Origin: Candida dubliniensis CD36
Taxonomy: Eukaryota; Ascomycota; Pichiomycetes; Serinales; Debaryomycetaceae
DNA: 64,000 bases
Direction: 5' to 3'
Assembly: GCF_000026945.1 (NCBI RefSeq)
Contig: NC_012862.1
Span: 860,501 to 924,500, forward strand
Position 1 is the first letter of the stretch; each line of letters begins with the position of its first letter. A model generated the notes under the pieces. That model made no database searches and was not told where the DNA came from. It was given only the letters and a program-made list of their open reading frames with translations. This document shows positions 1 to 9,302 of this stretch, in pieces. Made by a program: the position numbers and the translations under genes.

Positions 1-393
1 TTCAACGAGTATCGAGATGTTTTGAAGTTTATTGGATCAGAGCCATGTGTGCCATTTTTTGGTGTGTACTTATCTGATTTGACATTTGTTTACCATGGCA
101 ACCCTGACTATTTATATAACAGAACAAGACAAGTAAACTTTGCTAAACGTACTAAAACCTCAGAGATTGTTTCGGGAATAGATCGTTTTAAAACTATGGG
201 GTATAATTTCCAGGAGGTCCCTGAGATTCAAAAGTTTCTCGATGCATGGTTTGAGAAGTGTCCTACGATCGATGAACAGTACCAGCTATCGTTGAACTTG
301 GAACCTCGAGAACAACAAGCTGGTACCAGTAATAGTATTACTACTGCAAACACCACCACCATCAAGAGTTTCAAGCCGTTTTCACTAAAGTAG
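1..393 (+). CDS. CSC25: Cdc25-type Ras guanine nucleotide exchange factor, C-terminal end (partial)
   Basis: The frame is open from base 1 to the stop ending at 393, so only the last 130 codons are here and the real start lies outside the window. The residues match the end of a RasGEF catalytic domain: CVPFFGVYLSDLTF, then HGNPDYL, then a helical stretch ending in EVPEIQKFLDAWF. In yeasts this domain is followed by a short tail, here a poorly conserved Gln/Thr/Ser-rich one. Cdc25 proteins load GTP onto Ras at the plasma membrane and so drive the cAMP pathway. That it is Cdc25 rather than another RasGEF rests on the motif match and on the adjacent H2B/H2A pair, which I remember beside C. albicans CSC25. 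Confidence 0.82.
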   Translation, partial: FNEYRDVLKFIGSEPCVPFFGVYLSDLTFVYHGNPDYLYNRTRQVNFAKRTKTSEIVSGIDRFKTMGYNFQEVPEIQKFLDAWFEKCPTIDEQYQLSLNLEPREQQAGTSNSITTANTTTIKSFKPFSLK

Positions 394-655
394 CATTTTG
401 CCAGGAATAGTGTATATGTTAGAGTAGATCCAATCAATAGCAGCGTAAGATATATTTACCCTTCCCCCCCTTAGTTTCTCCTCTGTTGAAGAACTACAGA
501 CTTATAATATAATGTACAAACAATTCAAATTTGTAATCCTTAATTAATAAAGATAATAAAAGAAACATAATACTATAATATAATAACGAACTAAAGTATA
601 AAAAAAAGTGGGGAACTAAAAATACAACTGGGAGACAATACAATATCCATCACAT

Positions 656-1048
656 CTAACTAGAAGCAGATGAGTATTTTGTAACGGCTCTGGTACCTTC
701 TGAAACGGCATGTTTGGCCAATTCACCTGGCAAAATCAATCTAACAGCAGTTTGGATTTCTCTGGCAGAAATTGTGGATTTTTTATTGTAAGCAGCCAAT
801 TTAGAAGCTTCAGTGGCAATTCTTTCAAAAATATCGTTAACAAATGAATTCATGATGGACATGGCCTTTTGGGAAATACCTGTGTCTGGATGTGTTTGTT
901 TCAAAACCTTGTATATATATGAGGAGTAGGTTTCTTTTCTAGTTTTAGTTCTCTTCTTAGCACCATCGGTGGAAGCGGTTTTCTTAGCAGCTGGTTTCTT
1001 TTCAGCTGGAGCTTTAGAAGCTGGTTTCTTTTCTGCTTTTGGGGCCAT
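656..1048 (-). CDS. HTB1: Histone H2B
   Basis: A 130-residue core histone. The N-terminal tail is rich in Lys, Ala and Pro ([21 protein letters not shown]). The histone fold follows from about residue 40 ([16 protein letters not shown] helix, [26 protein letters not shown]) and the C-terminal helix ends in AVTKYSSA. The Lys in that last motif is the position ubiquitinated in yeast H2B. It is divergently paired with H2A 515 bp away, the normal arrangement for coordinated S-phase expression. The ATG at 1048 is the only sensible start. A TATAAAAG box on the minus strand lies about 90 bp upstream (1135-1142). The symbol assumes this is the HTA1/HTB1 locus and not the second histone pair. Confidence 0.96.
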   Translation of the reverse strand: MAPKAEKKPASKAPAEKKPAAKKTASTDGAKKRTKTRKETYSSYIYKVLKQTHPDTGISQKAMSIMNSFVNDIFERIATEASKLAAYNKKSTISAREIQTAVRLILPGELAKHAVSEGTRAVTKYSSASS

Positions 1049-1563
1049 TGTGAAGTATTACTTGTATAGTTGTGGAGTGAATCTGATAGAAATAGAAGAA
1101 GAAAAAAAAAAAAGAAGTGGCAAGTAGAAAATGACTTTTATAAAAAAGAAAGTGAAGTTGGACCTATTTATAACGAAACACCAAGTTCCGTGTTTTGAAG
1201 AACAAGAAATCTAAAGAGAGAAGAATTGATACTGGCACGGTCACGACTATTCTCTCTCTCTCCTTCTCTCTTTCTCTCTCTCTTGTTCATTCTCTTTTTT
1301 TTTTTTTCTACTCCAATCACTCTTCTCTCTCGTTTCTCCATACCACACCGCGCTACGTAAATCTGAGACCAGAGGAACAAACAAACAAATCAAAACAACA
1401 CGCATACACGCATAATAGATAGTAGTAATGTTTTAAATAGAACAAAGTTCGCCACTTTGAATAAAACATTCTTATTCTTTTTTTCCTTTTGATTTTATTT
1501 CTTCTTCAGTTTTTTATTGAAACTTAGTTTATTCGTATCAAATAATAGTATATTACAACAACA
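1049..1563. promoter_or_regulatory. Shared divergent promoter of H2B and H2A
   Basis: This 515-bp spacer separates the two histone start codons. On the minus strand there are TATA-like boxes at 1135-1142 (TATAAAAG) and near 1160-1170 (TATAAATAGG), suitably placed for H2B. The middle (about 1250-1325) is a CT-rich microsatellite followed by a T run, a likely nucleosome-excluding element. I did not identify a defined histone UAS by eye. Confidence 0.7.
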
Positions 1564-1962
1564 ATGTCAGGTGGTAAAGGTAAAGCAGGAACTTCCGAAA
1601 AAGCTTCAACTTCAAGATCAGCCAAAGCTGGTTTGACTTTCCCAGTCGGTAGAGTCCATAGATTGTTAAGAAAAGGTAACTACGCACAAAGAATTGGTTC
1701 TGGTGCTCCAGTGTACTTGACTTCAGTTTTGGAATATTTGGCTGCTGAAATTTTGGAATTGGCCGGTAACGCTGCCAGAGATAATAAGAAATCAAGAATA
1801 ATCCCAAGACATTTACAATTGGCCATCAGAAATGATGAAGAATTAAATAAATTGTTGGGTGATGTCACCATCGCCCAAGGTGGTGTGTTGCCAAACATTC
1901 ACCAAAACTTGTTGCCAAAGAAATCAGGTAAAGGTGGTGTTAATGCTTCTCAAGAATTGTAA
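1564..1962 (+). CDS. HTA1: Histone H2A
   Basis: A 132-residue core histone H2A. The N-terminal tail starts SGGKGKAG. The fold runs from about residue 20 ([31 protein letters not shown]) through the helix [21 protein letters not shown] to the docking domain [15 protein letters not shown]. The C-terminus is SQEL, so it carries the SQ[E/D]-hydrophobic signature phosphorylated by Tel1/Mec1 kinases at DNA breaks. As in other yeasts, the bulk H2A doubles as H2A.X. No in-frame CTG codon was noticed, as expected for a highly expressed CTG-clade gene. Confidence 0.97.
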   Translation: MSGGKGKAGTSEKASTSRSAKAGLTFPVGRVHRLLRKGNYAQRIGSGAPVYLTSVLEYLAAEILELAGNAARDNKKSRIIPRHLQLAIRNDEELNKLLGDVTIAQGGVLPNIHQNLLPKKSGKGGVNASQEL

Positions 1963-2228
1963 GTTTATATTATTGGTGGTTTAGTTTTTCTATAGGTTTT
2001 TTCGTTCATTACATGTATTTTTAATAATTAGTTACCTACAGCAGCTTAATATGTCAGGAAATAAAGATAACAGTGTAGTAATGTCGGTACATCTTACGAC
2101 ATTGTAGAACAATAGGTCAGACTCACAAAAGTCATTCAATTCTCTGAACCAATAGGGAAAAAAAAAACTCCCGGCTTGACTACTTCTTTAAGTCTTCTTT
2201 TTCAGTACCATTACTTTCAACACTCTCA

Positions 2229-2444
2229 ATGATTCCAAAAGTAAATAGATGGAAAATTGGATTGATATCTGGTGCTGTGGTGGTTGGTGCTGGATATATT
2301 ATTCTTAAGACATTCCCCCATATTTTTGCAAAGGAAGAAGATGACGATGACAGCGATAATGTCGTTGTACACAGAGAAGTGGATGAGAATCCTAATAAGC
2401 CAATTGAATTGTTTGAATCGGAAGAAGCTTTTCAAAAGAACTAG
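2229..2444 (+). CDS. Small single-span membrane protein (71 aa), function unknown
   Basis: The 71-residue frame starts at an ATG and ends with TAG. Residues 1-9 are basic (MIPKVNRWK). Residues 10-30 form one hydrophobic, glycine-rich span (IGLISGAVVVGAGYIILKTF). The rest is acidic (KEEDDDDSDN) and ends EAFQKN. A short basic N-terminus, one span and an acidic tail resemble small mitochondrial inner-membrane assembly factors, but I recognise no family. It lies 266 bp downstream of H2A on the same strand. The pattern is too ordered to be a chance frame. Confidence 0.65.
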   Translation: MIPKVNRWKIGLISGAVVVGAGYIILKTFPHIFAKEEDDDDSDNVVVHREVDENPNKPIELFESEEAFQKN

Positions 2445-2580
2445 TGGTGTATACTGTACTTATTTGTTGGTAATATGTATTAATAATATGAATAATATAT
2501 ATTCCTTATAATGCTGTAGAAACTTGTTAGGAGGATTTTCTGGAAGCTTGTTGTTGTTGCACGAGATAGTTTTGTTCTGC

Positions 2581-2585
2581 CTGTC
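2581..2585. repeat. Target-site duplication, left copy (CTGTC)
   Basis: CTGTC immediately precedes the left LTR. The same five bases follow the right LTR at 9186-9190. A 5-bp duplication is typical of Ty3/gypsy integration and shows that both ends of the element are original. Confidence 0.9.
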
Positions 2586-3047
2586 TGTCACACAGCCTAG
2601 TAATTAAGCTTAAGTGAACATCGCACTAACCTCAACTTGTTCGTCCTTTACCTCATGTCTCGAATACACTCTATTGCTCAGATATGAGCTATCTCAACCT
2701 TTGGTTGATTTACCACTTTTGTTTCCTTGATTTCTCTTCTCAAATCTCTTTAAGTTAACTATGCTCTTCTTGTATTAATTAATCCTATCTAACTAGTATA
2801 TAATATAAAATATAAATCACTTCTGTCCACTATTTATATTGTCAATCTCTTAAGAAACAAGGAAATAGATCAGATGTGTAAACATTATTTCCGTCTTTAC
2901 TTGTATTAATTTCCTTTTATCCATTTTGTGTAATTAGTTCTTTATATCGTAAATAATATAACTTAAGGATAAGTTACTATATTATTTAACTGTCACATTC
3001 AGTCTGTCTGAGCGACATTCCTTGTATGTTGATCTGACTGTGTGACA
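2586..3047 (-). repeat. 3' LTR of the retrotransposon
   Basis: 462 bp, reading TGTCACACAG to CTGTGTGACA on either strand because the ends are an inverted repeat. It differs from the other LTR at eight single bases. A purine-rich tract lies just inside it on the minus strand, which identifies it as the 3' copy. Confidence 0.95.
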
Positions 3048-3060
3048 GTACTCCTCCCTC
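3048..3060 (-). other. Polypurine tract
   Basis: On the minus strand this reads CGGAGGGAGGAGTAC directly against the LTR. A G/A tract in this position primes plus-strand DNA synthesis in LTR elements. The last bases (TAC) are not purine-only, a minor departure. Confidence 0.7.
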
Positions 3061-3649
3061 CGAATTGAAAGGTAGTTCTCGTGGGTAATATAATTTTAAT
3101 CGGTGACGAGGATATGGTGTCTTGAGTGGGACTCTGTCGTGTAGTGGATAGTTATCTTTTAAATATGCTATATTTGGTATTATCACACGACAGAGAATCA
3201 GTTGAAAGAATAATTACGTTTGTTGGTAAATCGCACATAAAGAAGAGAATTGTTACTAGAGAGAAAGTGTTGAATTAGTTAAAAGGGTTTAAGTGTGAGT
3301 GTGTGAGTGAATAGAATAATTGGTACACACACGCACAAAAAAGTTGAATTCTATTTAAGTAAAGAAAATCTAGAAAATTAATTATTTAGTTAGAATGGAC
3401 CTCATCCAAGCTTAGGCTGAGATCCAGGAATATACAAATACATACAATCCACATATATTACACTCGTACGGAATAGAGGTATCCCGAAGACTTACACTTA
3501 GTCACTGTGTCCATTATTCCCCATACATCCAATAACATTGATTTACTACTTTTAGCCAACCACCAGAAACTGCGTGAGTATTCACATTGCACGTGAATCA
3601 GTACCGTAAATATCATTGTCATTTAAATTAAATAGCGCTACATTGTGAC

Positions 3650-4135
3650 AGACTCCTGCTAAATCTTTGAGAAAAAAAAAACTCGATCATTTGATGAGGC
3701 GATGCGGTATGGACCGCTCCATTTGGGTTTTAATTTGTCACTCAGTATAGCAGTGGTAGGTTTATCCCATAATAAAACTAAATCATTGAACTGTAATTGC
3801 TATGTGGTTCCATACTTTTTATCAAATAGATATTTGACATATTGTCGCTGTTGAGATGTGGTAATTTCAGCTGATTGTATGTTTTGTTGTCGAAAGCGTA
3901 ATTGATCAAATCGAAATTGGAACATTTCTTCTTGGGAAAGTTCGTAATCTGGAGGTGGGATAGAATATAAAATTGTTAAACTGGTATGACCCATAAATCC
4001 ATATACAAGAAACTGAGGGGTAAGACCTGTTGTCGAACGGACGTTTGTACGATCAACCCAGAGTGCAGTAGCAAGATTATGATACCAAGGATTGGATGTT
4101 GGTAGTTTTTTTCAAGAAATTGATGATTTGGGGGT
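3650..4135 (-). pseudogene. Integrase C-terminal remnant of pol
   Basis: Read on the minus strand from about 4115, one frame gives NLATALWVDRTNVRSTTGLTPQFLVYG, the classic end of a Ty3/gypsy integrase core. Farther on, after an in-frame TAG near 3818, come FNDLVLLWD and KPKWSGPYRI, which match the GPY/F module. The zinc-binding HHCC region and the D,D of the catalytic triad are absent because the upstream part of integrase is deleted. A TGA precedes the remnant near 4115. It cannot encode a working integrase. Confidence 0.8.
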
Positions 4136-6749
4136 TGTGGACATTTTTTGCAGCTGGTTTGGTTGATGTTGTGTAAGTGGAGGTTTAGGTTGAGTTTTGA
4201 GTAATTCATAAAGCTCCGTGGCTATTACACTAAAAGCAGGAATAAGATTGGAATAATAGTTAAATCATCCCATTGCTCGTTGAAGAGCTTTGACTGTTGT
4301 TGGTAATGGCATCTCTTGGATGGTTTTAATTTTATCGTGGATCAATGTCCTAGAACCAGGTTTAATTTCATAACCAAGAAATGTGGCTTGAGTAACAGCT
4401 AAAGTAAGTTTATTTGCATTAATCTTTAAACCAGCACCTTTGAGTAACTGCAAAACTTCTAATACAGTGTCAATATGTTCTTTTACCAAGGCTGATTGAT
4501 AAGTTTCTGAAGCTGATGCATAGATATCGATTGGTGGACCTAATATGGCGACATCATCCACAAAGATGAGTACCTTTTCCGCTACGGGTTTAAGGATTTT
4601 AGTTAGCAAGTTGCTAAAAATGGCGACCAGGTTTGAGAATCCCTGTGGGAGAACTCGATATTCAAGTAACCCTAACGGCGTTTGGAATGCCGTGTATTTA
4701 GCAGCTTCCTTTGAAATACCAACTTGAAAGAAGGCATTACTTATGTCCAAGTACAGATTGAATGCTGTCTGAGCGATTTCATTTATGAGTTCGTCGGTGG
4801 CTGGTGGGTGAGCTGCTGCTGGTACTATATGTTTATTTAACTCTCGTAAATCGATTAATAACCGATAATCTTTTTTATTCTTTTTTTGGTATTAAAAAGA
4901 TTGGATTCCGATATGGGCTATTACTATGATCAAGTTGGTTATCTTCTAGCATTTGCTTTAGTAATTTGATAGCAGCCAACCTTTTGTTGCCAAATGGGAT
5001 GGATTTGCATTGCCAAATGTCATGGTTTTTGATCGGGGAATCGATAGGCTCAGAAATATGTGATTTAATGCGTCCAGGAGTTGTACCTTTAATGTAAAAT
5101 ACATCTGGAATATGCTGTACTTTGTCCATAAAATACTTCTGATCTTGTGGAGATAAGATAGAAGTAGCCATTGCAGTAATTAATTGTCGTGATTGTTCTT
5201 CTGTGAGTTTTGTTGAGTCAACAGTCATATTATGGATTGTGATGTTTGATGTGGTTGATTTTTCAATTATTTCTGTAAAGAATTGATTGTCGTATTGGAA
5301 ACTAAGTTCCAAGTCAAGTGTTGCTGGATTGTACCCTAAAGTCATGAAATATTGGGCTTTTACTGGTCGTCCAAGGATTATTACATTTGGTTGTATGGAC
5401 AGATGAATTAGTGCTTTGAAGTTAATGTCTTTGCCAAAAATATTAGCTGTGATGATAGCCATGCTATTACATTTCATTAGTGGAGAACCAAATCCTTGAA
5501 TATTTGCCTTGATAGATTTGGTAGGTAGTTTGAGTTTATCCACTGTGATTGGTGAAATGATCAGACACTCCGCGGCGGTGTCATATTTAAGGGAAATAGC
5601 ACTATTATTGATTATGGCTGGGATGTAGACAGATGCACATGAGATATCACTGTCGGTTATTGAAAATGATGTGGCTAATTCGGCGATGTTATACGTATTT
5701 GTGCCGTTATTGTTTGGATCCATAAGTTGTATTACCACGTTGTCCTTGATTGTTTGTTTTGTTAATTCCTGATGATCTGCAGATGTAGAATTTGTACTTG
5801 TTGGAATTGTCTCATGGTTAACAATTAAGTTATTATCGATGGGGATTTCTATATCGATGGAAGTGACAGTTGCTTCATTGATTAATTTTGCATTCTGAGG
5901 CCCTTGTCTGGGCACTAAATGTGCTTGGAGTGATCGTGATAGATAAGTCCTGAAATGGGGAACTAAACCTAGCAAAGTAGCTAATGGCATTTCTGCTGTA
6001 AGATCATTATCAATAAGTGATTGCATGATGTTGTTTTGTTCGATTTTGCTTTTATCAAATTGTGAAATTCGAATACTTCGCAAGGGCTTATCTACTTGGT
6101 AGTTAGATTGATTCACTGCTTTGTTAGTTGCTGGCATGTCCTCTGGAGTTAACTCGTTATTTAATTCTGAAGCTGGAGGAGGATTAAAGATGCCGTAATC
6201 AGGTTGATCACGTGTTGGAGACGTTGATGTATTTTGTACCAGTTGTTCCTCTTGTGGAGGTTCGTAAGATTGTAACGATTGATTGATAGAATCATTATCA
6301 TGAGTATTTGATGTGGGGGTGTTATCAGTTGGGTCATCCATTTGGATATCGATTGTTTCTTCTGGATTAATATCCGATGGTTGTGAACTCGTATGTTGAT
6401 TTAATTGAGGCTCAGTTCGCTTTGGTGCGTGAGACCTGCTTACTGGAGGCGTTCGTCTGTTAATATTGGTTGTTGTATTTGACAGCTTAAGACTCTTGGA
6501 TGAGTTTTTAGTTATTGGTACTGTTGCTTTGGTAGCTAAAATGTTTAACGTTGTTGGCGTTGGGTTTTCAGACAGTTGAGTGAGGCCTCGCATTTGAATT
6601 CGAGTCATTGGAGGTAGACTCTTTAGGTTTATTTTCAGTGTTGGATTTTGGTGGAGCTGGAAAGTCAGTTCTATACTTTTTGAGTAAGTATTCTGAAGGG
6701 GATAATTCATAAGGAGTTGTTCCATCCATTTTATAGAAGATATTGTCAC
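4136..6749 (-). pseudogene. pol: protease and reverse transcriptase, frameshifted
   Basis: Pol overlaps gag by 182 bp in the +1 frame and has no ATG of its own in the overlap, so it would be made by +1 frameshifting, as in Ty3. From 6749 to 4875 it is open and includes an aspartic protease site (KYDTAAECLII) and the start of reverse transcriptase (YRNPIFLIPKK). At 4875 it stops. The true frame resumes one base off in an A-rich run (4871-4887) as DYRLLIDLRELNKHIVPA, then LDISNAFFQVG, LPQGF and the catalytic FVDD. A TGA at 4265-4267 interrupts the connection domain (LQRAMG, stop, FNYYSNLIPAFS). About 40 codons later the sequence jumps into integrase, so RNase H is missing. Confidence 0.85.
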
Positions 6750-8604
6750 TGAATTTTACCTTTTCGTTTTTGATAAGTTGTTTCAAGGTGAAACATGCTT
6801 GTGCAGAATGGTTTCTTTTGCCACAACACGTACATGGGGATTTGCCTTTCGTATTTGGGTTCTTATCATTCGAATTGGTAGCTTTTTGATTGTTAGATTG
6901 TGGAGTACTTGATGAGGTAGTGTCCGAGTGATATTTTGCGATATGTCTGAGTTGTTCGCTCACGATTTTCCAAACTTCGTGAAAATCAATTTTTTGAAAT
7001 TCTGGGTTAGATGTGATAGCCGATGATTTATAGAATTGAATACTTTCTAATGTGGCTGATACTTTGGGATTGTCTATGGTCTTAGTTAAATTTGTCATTA
7101 AAGGTTTCTGTTTATTCCAAAGTGAACAATATATTTGATACCAAATACTGGGTGTAATGTTATTAATATTTGATGTTATTGCAAAGTCAATTTGTGCCAC
7201 TAACATTATAGCATTCTTTTCATTTTGAAGATAGTTGTTGACAGAATCAAGGACCGATTCTGCAACGATGGCTGGTTCAGTATCATAAAGCAAATCAATA
7301 ATGATGCCATAGTTGATACCATTGAAATTAGGATTGGTATTATGTGGAATAATAGCTAAATCGCAAGCTCTTTTTAAATCATTATCTTTTGGGTTATTGC
7401 AAGCTAAAACAAAAGCACCCTTTAAAAGCTTATCTGGAATAGAATATTTGGCTTTATAAAATAATAATTCTTTAACATACAATAAAGTATCATGTGTGGT
7501 TTTGATGGATGTTGTTGTTGGATACTCTTTGTGGTTTGATTTTTTCAAACTTTCCTTTTCTTCTTTGGTCCGTTCAATATCAGGGATACTTTCAATAAGG
7601 TCAAGTCGTTCGATGAATAAAGATTCTTTGGATAACAGGGGATTATAGATATAAGGTAATTTCTTTTCGATGATGTTGATGTCGGTAATTTTGACTTTCA
7701 AGTCTTGACATTCAGCATCAATTGCGGAGATACGTTTCCGGACTTCGAAAAATTTTCCTGAACCAAATGGTGGGGAATTGTTGACAAATTGATCAGTCGA
7801 TGGTTGAGAGGTGACGTGTGTATTCATCGAATTAACCATACTGTAAGTGGATTGGTGAGATGGGTTTGGTGAATTGATATGAGTTGGACTTTTCAAGGGA
7901 TTAGTAGTATCAATAGAAGGAACCGAAGAAGGAGGATGAGGCATAGTTGAATTAACAGATTCTGTTCCATTGGAATCTTGCTGGTGGTTTGCTGATGCAC
8001 CTACGTCTTGTGGTGACTGGATAGGAATGGTATCAGCAGCAACAGATTCTGGATGGTCTAAAGCTTCATTAGTTGGGTTTTCTAAGTCAGCATTAGGTTG
8101 AGAACCTGGATTGTTGGTTTGAGTTGGAGGAGGAGAAGCCAGAATATTGTTTTTGTTGGACAAGACATTAGCTGGTTCACTAAACAGGCCAGGAAAACGT
8201 GGCCGAACAGCTTGATTAACCGTTTCTTGAATGAAAGGTTTCAATGTATCAATGATCCGGGTTGTTGCAGTATCAAAGTACATAGCTTTAACATGGTTTT
8301 CAATGGTTGAAATATATTTCGGTAAATGGGCTTCAAATAATTTATCCATCATGGGATGTAATTGCTCATTAACCATTGGTCCAAATTGGTCTGCCATCAT
8401 TTTTGGGAGACGTTGGGATAATAACTCGTTAACTTGTTGATCAGTTTGAGTCAAATTCAAAGTATTACCAACCATGGTGGGGTCGTCATCTTGGACAGTA
8501 GTTGGGTTGTCTTGTCCCAAAGTAGTGATTGGGTTGATTGGAGATAATGGGTTATTTTCTCCTTGAGCGTCGTTGGAGGCGTTCGATTCGGAATTGTTTG
8601 ACAT
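6568..8604 (-). CDS. gag polyprotein of the Ty3/gypsy element (intact, 678 aa)
   Basis: An uninterrupted 678-residue frame starts at an ATG 120 bp inside the 5' LTR. The first ~260 residues are Asn/Ser/Pro/Thr-rich with helical segments. The middle (about 290-560) is a helix-rich capsid-like domain. A nucleocapsid zinc knuckle CTCCGKRNHSAQAC (CX2CX4HX4C) lies near residue 605. Gag forms the virus-like particle and packages the RNA. It is unusually long for a Ty3 gag, in which capsid plus nucleocapsid is about 290 residues. Unlike pol it has no stop or frameshift, so particles could still be made if it is transcribed. Confidence 0.88.
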   Translation of the reverse strand: MSNNSESNASNDAQGENNPLSPINPITTLGQDNPTTVQDDDPTMVGNTLNLTQTDQQVNELLSQRLPKMMADQFGPMVNEQLHPMMDKLFEAHLPKYISTIENHVKAMYFDTATTRIIDTLKPFIQETVNQAVRPRFPGLFSEPANVLSNKNNILASPPPTQTNNPGSQPNADLENPTNEALDHPESVAADTIPIQSPQDVGASANHQQDSNGTESVNSTMPHPPSSVPSIDTTNPLKSPTHINSPNPSHQSTYSMVNSMNTHVTSQPSTDQFVNNSPPFGSGKFFEVRKRISAIDAECQDLKVKITDINIIEKKLPYIYNPLLSKESLFIERLDLIESIPDIERTKEEKESLKKSNHKEYPTTTSIKTTHDTLLYVKELLFYKAKYSIPDKLLKGAFVLACNNPKDNDLKRACDLAIIPHNTNPNFNGINYGIIIDLLYDTEPAIVAESVLDSVNNYLQNEKNAIMLVAQIDFAITSNINNITPSIWYQIYCSLWNKQKPLMTNLTKTIDNPKVSATLESIQFYKSSAITSNPEFQKIDFHEVWKIVSEQLRHIAKYHSDTTSSSTPQSNNQKATNSNDKNPNTKGKSPCTCCGKRNHSAQACFTLKQLIKNEKVKFSDNIFYKMDGTTPYELSPSEYLLKKYRTDFPAPPKSNTENKPKESTSNDSNSNARPHSTV

Positions 8605-8723
8605 AATAGCGCTTGAGTGAATAATAAATGATTCGGGTGTTCTTTTCTAGAAAGTTAAAATTTATCGTAAATTTTCGAAATACTTTGGCGTCTTTATATT
8701 GGAATAAGCCTGAATTAGTTAAT

Positions 8724-9185
8724 TGTCACACAGCCTAGTAATTAAGCTTAAGTGAACATCGCACTAACTTCAACTTGTTCGTCCTTTACCTCATGTCTCG
8801 AATACACTCTATTGCTCAGATATGAGCTATCTCAACCTTTGGTTGATTTACCACTTTTGTTTCCTTGATTTCTCTTCTCAAATCTCTTTAAGTTAACTAT
8901 GCTTTTCTTGTATTAATTAATCCTACCTAACTAGTATATAATATAAAATATAAATTACTTCTGTCCACTATTTATATTGTCAATCTCTTAAGAAACCAGG
9001 AAATAGATCAGATGTGTAAACATTATTTCCGTCTTTACTTGTATTAATTTCCTTTTATCCACTTTGTGTAATTAGTTCTTTATATCGTAAATAATATAAC
9101 TTAAGGATAAGTTACTATATTATTGAACTGTCACATTCAGTCTGTCTGAGCGACATTTCTTGTATGTTGATCTGACTGTGTGACA
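8724..9185 (-). repeat. 5' LTR of the retrotransposon
   Basis: 462 bp, the partner of 2586-3047. It precedes gag on the minus strand and should hold the element promoter. Transcription from it would run away from TAF11, whose start codon is at 9303. Confidence 0.95.
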
Positions 9186-9190
9186 CTGTC
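9186..9190. repeat. Target-site duplication, right copy (CTGTC)
   Basis: Matches the five bases at 2581-2585 on the other side of the retrotransposon. Confidence 0.9.
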
Positions 9191-9302
9191 TTGTCTTGTG
9201 TCTGAAGTCGCGGTCACAAGAAAATCTTTTCCAAGGACAAGAATGTCAACAGAAAACTTGAGCATTGGCAATAACTGTCGTTAGTGGTATTTTGCTAGAA
9301 TC

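Larger units (their letters stand above)
2586..9185 (-). mobile_element. Ty3/gypsy LTR retrotransposon (Tca3-like), internally deleted
   Basis: The element is 6600 bp, with two 462-bp LTRs that begin TGTCACACAG and end CTGTGTGACA, flanked by the duplication CTGTC. Minus-strand order is 5' LTR (8724-9185), gag, then pol with protease, reverse transcriptase and integrase remnants, polypurine tract (about 3048-3060) and 3' LTR (2586-3047). Reverse transcriptase and integrase similarity place it in the Ty3/gypsy group, for which Tca3 is the C. albicans family I know. The name is from memory. Pol is broken by a frameshift, at least three stops and loss of RNase H plus most of integrase, so it cannot transpose alone. 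The two LTRs differ at 8 of 462 positions by my count, so the insertion is not very recent. Confidence 0.93.

Noticed and set aside
1168..1422. Overlapping frames on both strands between the histone genes
   Set aside because: Both come from a CT/GA microsatellite and give S/L or E/R repeats.
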